64,000 bases of DNA, taken from positions 868,001-932,000 of the forward strand of contig OY718808.1 of assembly GCA_963070105.1 (NCBI GenBank), in the 5' to 3' direction. A program made the position numbers and the translations under genes. Positions 56,901 to 64,000 of the stretch are shown here, one piece after another (position 1 is the first letter of the stretch; each line of letters starts with the position of its first letter). The notes under the pieces are model-generated. The model was not told the origin of the DNA, made no database searches, and was given only the letters and a program-made list of their open reading frames with translations. The stretch is from Litomosoides sigmodontis. Taxonomy: Eukaryota > Nematoda > Chromadorea > Rhabditida > Onchocercidae.

Positions 56901-59568
56901 AGTATACTTAACTAACAGCTCAAAATTCCAAACTTGAACTTTCCCTTTTCTCCCTCTTTTCCTTCTTTCCCTCTCTTCCTCTCTTCCTCTCCCTCTCTCT
57001 CCTCTCTCAGTATTCCATTTGCTTTTTCCAAGGAAAAAAAACGAGAAAGATAAGTGACAAAAATTCAAGCCCACTTATGTTCATCATTCTCAAGCACTGT
57101 ACAAAATGCATAATGATGATGATGATGATCATTAAGGATCTATTCAAATATCATTATTGATCATTGGATTTGTTACTACTGCTATCAATTATTATTGTTA
57201 TCACTAATAATTATTAATTATAATTATGATTGCCGCTATTGTTATCGTTTATATTTTAATAGCATTAAAAATTTAATTCATTTGATGGCTTCTGATAGGG
57301 CTAGAAATGTGATTTGTCGCAATAACTGTTTAGCAATTATAATTTTAGAAGGATGAAGTAAAGGAAAAACAAAACTGAAATATGATAATTTCCTCATAGT
57401 TTTACGATGATAATTTCATTTAAATTTCAATTCTCACAAAAAGTTAATTGAACGAATTTTTGTAGAAAATATTTTCATCGCTTTTGTTGCTCTTCTAATA
57501 GTTTTTGACGAAATCCTAGAATTCAAGTTTTTTTTTCAAAATTCAATCGAAGTGCAAGGTCCGACATTTGAAGTGTTAACATTATTTTATTATCACAAAT
57601 TTAGAAAATTTGGCTCTTTCATTTTTTTGCATTTAATTCAATTACTCTGTTAATAAAACATCTGTTTCTTCAAGTTCATTAAGTCATCATTCCCGCTTTA
57701 TTTTTAATTTTTTAATTTTCCTGTTAACTAATTATGCTGCGGCTTATTTCATAGAGTGCAAAATATATCGTCTAAAAATTGCTCATTTTTCAAAATTTGA
57801 ATTATTCAATGGTTACTTGTGTCATTTAAGGGAAGTTAATTAATCACAACTGCTGCACAACACGTGCAGGGTATTGATTAATATTGATTTATTGACCGAT
57901 CAAAAAAACGATTAGCGGGAATGGTTGTGAGCATTTTGTTAGAATTTGTCATCCTGCCAATGCTACTGCATTATCCTGCAGTTTTTTTTTCATTTTTTTG
58001 TACTATAAAACTGACTTATTCACGTTACACTCATTTCATCGTTTGTTCCTATCATTTCAGAGATTTTTATTTCAAAATTAAATTTGAATTTGTTGATTTC
58101 CATTAATGTAGGATAATAAAATGTGAAAAAAAAGCACATTAAAATTCGTTGAATTAGTTTCGGAGAGATTAAATGAACACATATATATTAAGGAGAAATA
58201 AAAATTAAAAATTAACATATAAGCGAAATATCCTTTTCATTCAAAATTGGCGTAAATTAAAATTTAGCGTTATTCTTTAAATTTAAAATAATATGTAGAT
58301 TGGTGGCTGTAGTATTTCTAGTGATTTAATAATTGATAAATGAATGAATAGTTAAATTGTTCGATAGGACTGAAATTTAACGGTAGATATAACAGAGTAT
58401 TACGTTGACTCAAAATGCGAACTGTTTGAAATTTTGAGTTATTTAATATGCATTCTATGACGCTTAATAGGTGCAGTAATTTTATTACGTGCTTTTGAGA
58501 ACCACAAATAAAGCTTTTCAAGATTTCAAAATTGAAATTAATCTTTTTTCATTTCACATCCCGACTGAACATATATCAAATATTCAGATGTGTGTTTAAC
58601 AATTTCAACTCAAAAGTATCGAGTTGCTTGTTTAATGCCTAAATGTGAAGGCAGCAAAAAAGCGAAATCCAAAAAAGCACAAAAAATTCTCCGTCGAAAA
58701 AATATAAATGTGAATTGAATTTTTTTACAGCAAAAATTTGATTTCGTATTTTTGTCAATTTTTCTGTGACACCGTTTGTTGCAGTAAGATAAGTCTTAAG
58801 AGTGTGAGAAGTTAGGCAAGACTGAGCAACGATGGTGAGATAAACTAACTGTAAATGGGTAATTTGGAACGATGACTGCCATATGTTAGGTAGTAAAAGC
58901 AAAGTGAAAAGAATACTTTTACAATTGTTACTTTATTTTTGTTCCACAAAAAGTATGCAAAGACTTTCAGGGCTATTTGCATTTAGATTTTTTAGCAAAA
59001 TTGTATTTCAGGTCAAGTTCATCAACGTTTGCTGAAAATGGCAGCAAACTCGGCACCGAGCAGTATAACATCACTGGATGCATCACCAGTAGGCTTTTCC
59101 GGTTATCGACCTGCAAATAACACAATACATTCGGTAACTGGAACCGGTTCAAACAGTGGTATGGGAACGGCAGCGACACATGCAAGTTCTGCCGCAGCAT
59201 CATCAGCATTCAGTGCATCTCCTTATCTCACCGGTCATTTTGGCAATAGTTATCAACCGGGACCAGACTTTTCAAGGTTAATCCAAAAATCTCTCATAAC
59301 AAATTTTCAGCTTTCGTTTTGAATTTTAATTTTTTTAATCTTGAACTTTTTAATTTTTAGCTATGTTGCAAATGCGCCAACAGCAGCTGGTTGGTACGGT
59401 ACGCATGATCCACGGCTTGGTTTGTTTGCATTACTGAAAATTGATCATTTTATGTGAATTTCATTCATTGTTGCTCAACTCACTATCCTTCACTAATAGT
59501 CCATAAGTTCAATCTACCAGTTCTAATTTTTTTAAACAGTGAAGATTAAAGTTTTGAAAGAATGAGAA

Positions 59569-59614
<46 letters not shown>

Positions 59615-59718
59615 TTCGGTTTTTGTTTCAGTGAAAGTGACAACCATTCATTTTAATTTATTATAACAAATAACAGCTAATTATTAAATGCATATGCGAG
59701 TGTAACAGGTAATATGTC

Positions 59719-59782
<64 letters not shown>

Positions 59783-62700
59783 CCATGTTTGACATCCATT
59801 TACTTATTTACTTCGACTTTGATGAATAATAGCTAGGAAAGTTTTATCATTTTCAAATTTCTCAAACAATTCAATCAGATTTTTTAATTTAATTTTTAAG
59901 CTATTTGTTAATTTAAAAAATTGATATACAATGCGAGAATTTGAAATGGATAAACGATTGATGCAAAAAAAGGCTGCAATTTTTGTGGTAACCTAACAAA
60001 AGATAAATGATATTTAAGTGGCTTTAATTTTAAAAAATTTGCAAGAAATGGTTTAATTTTTTATCAAACTATCATAAATGATCGAAATCGCCAGTTTACT
60101 TTCTTCCCTCACCTGATCAACAATGAATTCACATCAAATCATTTGCATTCCTGCGCCAAACATTCTTTTCGGAAAATGAGAACAATGGATGTGGTGGTGG
60201 TGCGAGATTTAGGGTCAGTTAAAAGTGGATAAAAAAAAAGCGGTGGTGGATTATCCGGGATCTAAGTTCCTCAACTTCATTTTCTACCTCATTATCATAT
60301 GATTAAGCTTATTAACTACCTCAATATCATTCAGATCAGCTTACTGTTGCTATCACTGAAGTTGCGCACACATCCTACCACTTTGATTATTTCAATATTT
60401 GATTTAACCCTTCTCTTTTTTTGTTTTCCATTCCTTTCCCCTCTTTGAATGTTTGCAAGTTTAAATTTTAATAAAAAAGTTTAATTATTGTACATTTTTT
60501 TAATTTTGTAATTATTCCAAAATATGAAATTTTTTTGTTTGCTTCATTTTGTCCTTCAGTTCCTTTTTACTCAAATTTGCCAGAAAAATTGAACTAATTG
60601 GTCCATCTAACAGTTCCCATCCGTTCATTCGCATCAAAATCAATAATTTGCTACATTTCAATATTTCATGTTTCATCTCATACTATCCAATTCAGTAATT
60701 TCTTTTTACGCGTTTTTTTAAAATTTTCTTCTTCATCTACCTTTCCACTCCTTCATTCTTTCATTCTCTTCTCTCTTACGTCACACTCGTCGTTCTCCCC
60801 TTCTCACTCTCACTCATACCTCATTTCATCTATTTTCCACAAATGAAAATGAGGTCAAAAACCAGTAAGTGATGAAATGTTGAAATTTCCTCCTCTCTCT
60901 CTCTCCCTCCCTCCCTCTCTTCGTCTTCATGCCTACCTCAGCCAGTATCCTTGTATATTTCACTTCTAATTTACATTCAGTCAAACAGATTGACAAATAT
61001 TAACATAAAATATACAAATGCAGGAAGAATAGGTAAAAGGGAAGGTAAAAGGTATCAAATAAAAGAAGGTATTTTAACAAATGCAATAAATTTCCAATAA
61101 AGAAATGATAATGGAAGTGTGTAAATATGTATGGTACAATGATGGTAAGGTCACTGTTGTTGTCTACAGTATCCTCGAATCCTCATTTCACACTTAAATG
61201 TCGGAGAAGAAAACATTGAAATTAAAATTTAACACATTTTTCAATCCAATAATTTGATATTACTCAAAAATTTCAAAAAGACAAAAACATAGAAAAATTT
61301 CGCCCTCCTTTCGTTCTCTCAGATGAAAAAAAATTAGAAAACATAAAATTTTGACACTTTTTCCATTTGTAGGGCAAAAGGCAAACAAATAAAAAAATTT
61401 CATCGCTTGAAATTTTTAGCTAATTACTAAAATTAAATGAGTGAATTTATTATTATTAAAGTAGAATCTTGTCCTACAACCTTTTAGTTGCTTTTTTTTT
61501 TCTTCAATTCATTCAATTATATCGACTTTGTAATCGCAGAGGTATCCGTTTGCATTTTCCCTTTTTTTTTTCGAACTGCTCCAAACATTTCCCCGCATAA
61601 TATATTATTTAATTAATTGGTTTATTAATTAATTAGCATGTTGATAATTGAATAATTAAATGTGGATAGCAGAAGTAAATGACAGATAGAAGATTGATCG
61701 TTTAATGATTGTGTGCAAATGGAGTGAGACGATTGCACACCCCTGCTGTTGCATTTGTCGCCCTCTCTCCGTGTACATTGATAGATGTGTGTGTACGGGT
61801 GTGTCACACGGGTCCGTGTGTGTGTGTGTGTTTTTTGTGTACTTTTAATAAATTGTATAAGTTAGATGCACGGGAATCGGATGAGCTTTCATTCATATTG
61901 TGATGAGAATTAATTCTGATGAACAGCAGGATGCCAATTTACCCATACGAATAATGGAACATTTACCAAACACTCTTACCTACTAGTAATACTCATCCAA
62001 TTTAGGTTATTTTTAATCAGCTAAATTAAGTTAAATTAACCTCGGTCAGCTAAATTAAATTATTTTTTATTAATCTAAAAGTTGTTAAAAAACTTATCGT
62101 TATGCTACTTTTAGTCAGTTCAACCGAGTGACAGAAAATTTATGTTACTACTTTTAATCAATTCAATTAAGTTGCTAAATAAAGTTGAATTAAATGATAG
62201 TAATTATCTTTGCAGCAAATGTAACGAAGCAGTAAAATTTGAATAAGTTCAATTAGCAAACATGAACGAATTGGAAAATTTGAGTTAATTTGAAAATGCT
62301 GGAGAAAAAAATTATTAAATTGCAGTACCTCGATTAGGTTCCGGTTTTGGTCTTAATTGTGGTATTAATCCGGCGCATGCAGCAATGCAAGGATTGCAAC
62401 TACCACTTTCCGGTCACGTTGGATCGAGGCGCAAAAGACGAGTGCTTTTTTCACAAAATCAAGTTTATGAATTGGAACGGCGCTTTCGTGCATCGAAATA
62501 TTTAACGGCACCGGAGCGTGAAGCATTAGCTAATTCCATTGGACTTTCAGCAACACAGGTTTCCATGCTACCATCTTCCGTTTGCTGTTTGCGTCTTTCC
62601 CTCCTTCCTGGCATTAATTAGGAAATTAGCTTAATCAATTTATTTTGAATGGAAACTACGTACAGTTAGTTACAGGTAAAAATATGGTTTCAAAATCATC

Positions 62701-63524
62701 GTTATAAGTGTAAACGTCAGGAAAAAGAACGGAAAATGACTGATGGCAGTAGAGGACGAGAAGAGAGTCAGTCACCCGGACCATCTAGGACACCCACACC
62801 TTTAGATGGTAGCAATATCGATAAGTAAGTGTGTTTTAAAAAGTTTAATTTCAAAGTGATTTCTTTCTTTGAAAAAAAAAATTGAATTGCTGCAAAAAAG
62901 GCAGTGCAATAATTTTACTTGGCTTGATAAATTTGTCGTGAAAAAATTTAATTTTTCCATTTAATCAGCACCTTATCACTTATCACTCTAGAATTCTACT
63001 TTCGATGTCTGGAGTACTAGCATTACTTGTAGAAAAATGAACGTTTCAATTTTGGTGAAAGATGGGAAACGATGTGATAATGTGCATAGTGTTGTTGGTG
63101 CGCCGGATTCGAATCCGGAACACTTGCTAAATTTGACCGCATTACCTGACAGCATACCGGATTTGAAAAATCAATTTTATCAACAAGTATGATTTTCTTT
63201 TGCTAATCGCGCACAATGAAAATACTTTGCAAACGTACAAGCTCGTTAACCCAACGAAAAGCAATTAGTGCTTAATGAAAAAAACTTATCAGTACGAAAT
63301 TGAAATGCTTATTTGTAAAATTGAAATTTACCGCTGCAAAACTAAGAACGAACATTTTAGCTTTCAAAATTTTCTTAAATTTTATTTAAAAAAGTGAAAA
63401 TTCTTCTTAGGCAATGTGTCAGCCGAGCAATATGTATCAGCAAGGAACGTTTCCATTTCCGCCATTTGGTGCACAGCCATATCCAACTGCTCAAAATCCC
63501 TACTATCCATATTATGCAAAATAA
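50909..63524 (+). CDS. ceh-24: NK-2 class homeobox transcription factor, ceh-24/NKX2-1 type (7 exons, 402 aa)
   Basis: Sequence-specific nuclear transcription factor. Exons: 50909-51143, 59012-59276, 59361-59419, 62326-62558, 62676-62824, 63033-63186, 63411-63524; 1209 nt, phases close. Seen: near the end of exon 1 the motif [14 protein letters not shown], matching the N-terminal TN motif of NKX2 proteins; [12 protein letters not shown], as in NKX2-1; homeodomain at residues 221-280 starting [20 protein letters not shown] and ending in helix 3 [15 protein letters not shown], with the NK-2 hallmark Tyr at homeodomain position 54; then [11 protein letters not shown] (NK2-type motif after the homeodomain) and a Pro/Tyr-rich tail ending PYYPYYAK. 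The intron after homeodomain residue 44 splits TQ from VKIW. ceh-24 is preferred over ceh-22/27/28 because of the NKX2-1-like GWYG motif, but orthology is inferred. Intron 1 (7.9 kb) and intron 3 (2.9 kb) are unusually long for this window. Confidence 0.92.
54024..54053. repeat. 30-bp near-perfect palindrome
   Basis: The core GTTTCAGACGTCTGAAAC (54030-54047) is a perfect 18-bp palindrome; the flanks ACGATT and TGTCGT extend it with few mismatches. Inside intron 1 of the homeobox gene. Confidence 0.9.
56445..57012 (+). repeat. Purine-rich tract followed by pyrimidine-rich tract
   Basis: About 56445-56830 is strongly G/A-rich on the plus strand, with few C. After a roughly 100-bp mixed segment, 56938-57012 is almost pure C/T. 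The strand switch would allow local pairing or triplex formation. Confidence 0.75.
59571..59614 (+). repeat. (TAG)n microsatellite, about 44 bp
   Basis: About fourteen GTA/TAG units without interruption, in intron 3 of the homeobox gene. Confidence 0.97.
59725..59780 (+). repeat. (GT)n microsatellite, about 56 bp
   Basis: Uninterrupted GT array in intron 3 of the homeobox gene. Confidence 0.97.
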
Positions 63525-63525
63525 A
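63520..63525 (+). terminator. Poly(A) hexamer overlapping the homeobox stop codon
   Basis: AATAAA spans the TAA stop (63522-63524). A second AATAAA lies at 63552-63557, 28 nt after the stop, and is the more likely functional signal. Confidence 0.35.
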
Positions 63526-63551
63526 AGTGAAATTTGAAAAAAAAAATTAAA

Positions 63552-63557
63552 AATAAA
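63552..63557 (+). terminator. Poly(A) signal candidate of the homeobox gene
   Basis: AATAAA 28 nt after the stop codon. Confidence 0.55.
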
Positions 63558-64000
63558 ACAAAAAAGGTAAATGCTTATTATTGTTATTTAATTTTTAATA
63601 ATTCTATTTAACTATTTAATTTATTGTGTATCTCTACTGAATTATTTTAATGTATTATTGTGCGGTTCAAAGAAAAGTTGAAAAACAGTTTCTAACAGCT
63701 TTCATTTCCCTTTTTCTTTTTCATTTTTTGCGCATGCAGCAATTAAATTAATCCATCCATTTTTTCAAAAACTTCATTTTCCCATTTTTCTTTCTACGAC
63801 CCAAATTTAAATGCAGTCTGCATGGGAGTGTTGTTTAATCCATTTGTGTAACTGTCAAAATCGAAATTTGCAATCGCATTTTGCGTTTCATTTGCACAGA
63901 TCGTTATGACAATGAATAATTTTGGTGGAAATTTAATGAAATTTTACAAACATTTATGTCTCTAACATTTTAGCATAGAAATTATCGGTTGTTTTTTATA
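63558..64000. other. 3' flank of the homeobox gene
   Basis: AT-rich sequence with no recognised exon up to the end of the window. Confidence 0.5.

Larger units (their letters stand above)
51144..59011 (+). other. Long first intron of the homeobox gene
   Basis: 7868 bp of mostly AT-rich DNA. It holds an AG-rich run (53313-53335), a 30-bp near-palindrome (54024-54053), a long G/A-rich stretch (about 56445-56830) and a pyrimidine tract (56938-57010). Several open frames inside (for example 54817-55182) lack support. Likely location of intronic enhancers, by inference from gene class. Confidence 0.6.
59420..62325 (+). other. Third intron of the homeobox gene
   Basis: 2906 bp with a (TAG)n array at 59571-59614, a (GT)n array at 59725-59780, a CT-rich block at 60889-60920 and a TG-rich stretch at 61783-61830. 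Around 62000-62200 are several irregular copies of short AGTTAAATTAA/CAGCTAAATTAA-like units. No exon recognised. Confidence 0.6.

Noticed and set aside
63103..63120. tRNA B-box-like GATTCGAATCC palindrome
   Set aside because: It lies inside a coding exon of the homeobox gene (APDSNPEH), and no A box or acceptor stem surrounds it.

Overview
The window looks like nuclear DNA of a nematode, most likely a clade III (filarial/spirurid-type) species. It is strongly AT-rich. Genes are split into many small exons by introns of about 80 to 900 bp with TTTCAG/TTTTAG acceptors. The encoded proteins read as nematode-type orthologues of widely conserved genes, plus a glutamate-gated chloride channel. The species cannot be fixed from sequence alone. 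No prokaryotic, viral or clear mobile-element gene was found.

Layout. (1) 137-4251, minus: chk-1, the Chk1 checkpoint kinase, 13 exons, 530 codons. (2) A 1.6 kb divergent intergenic region with a G-rich patch. (3) 5822-15112, plus: cand-1, the cullin exchange factor, 27 exons, 1275 codons. (4) 16152-18718, plus: an ABHD12-type membrane serine hydrolase, 8 exons, 337 codons. (5) 20277-25052, plus: a C12orf4/FERRY3-type protein with one unresolved junction. (6) 26104-28642, plus: an unrecognised secreted low-complexity protein of 340 residues. (7) 29250-35121, minus: a Cys-loop glutamate-gated chloride channel, tail-to-tail with the previous gene, 5' end not found. (8) About 35.1-50.9 kb: a gene-poor block dominated by microsatellites, including a 1.4 kb TTA array, with a few weak coding candidates. 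(9) 50909-63524, plus: an NK-2 homeobox gene of ceh-24/NKX2-1 type, 7 exons, with a 7.9 kb first intron.

The genes do not form a pathway. chk-1 and cand-1 are divergent neighbours acting in the DNA-damage checkpoint and in cullin-RING ligase exchange. The three plus-strand genes after cand-1 are spaced by more than 1 kb, so tight operon spacing is not seen. The homeobox gene has the architecture of a developmental regulator: small exons, long introns and a long upstream region without recognisable genes. Exon borders were derived by hand from reading frame, GT-AG sites and recalled family conservation. Reading-frame phase closes exactly for chk-1, cand-1, ABHD12, the secreted gene and the homeobox gene.
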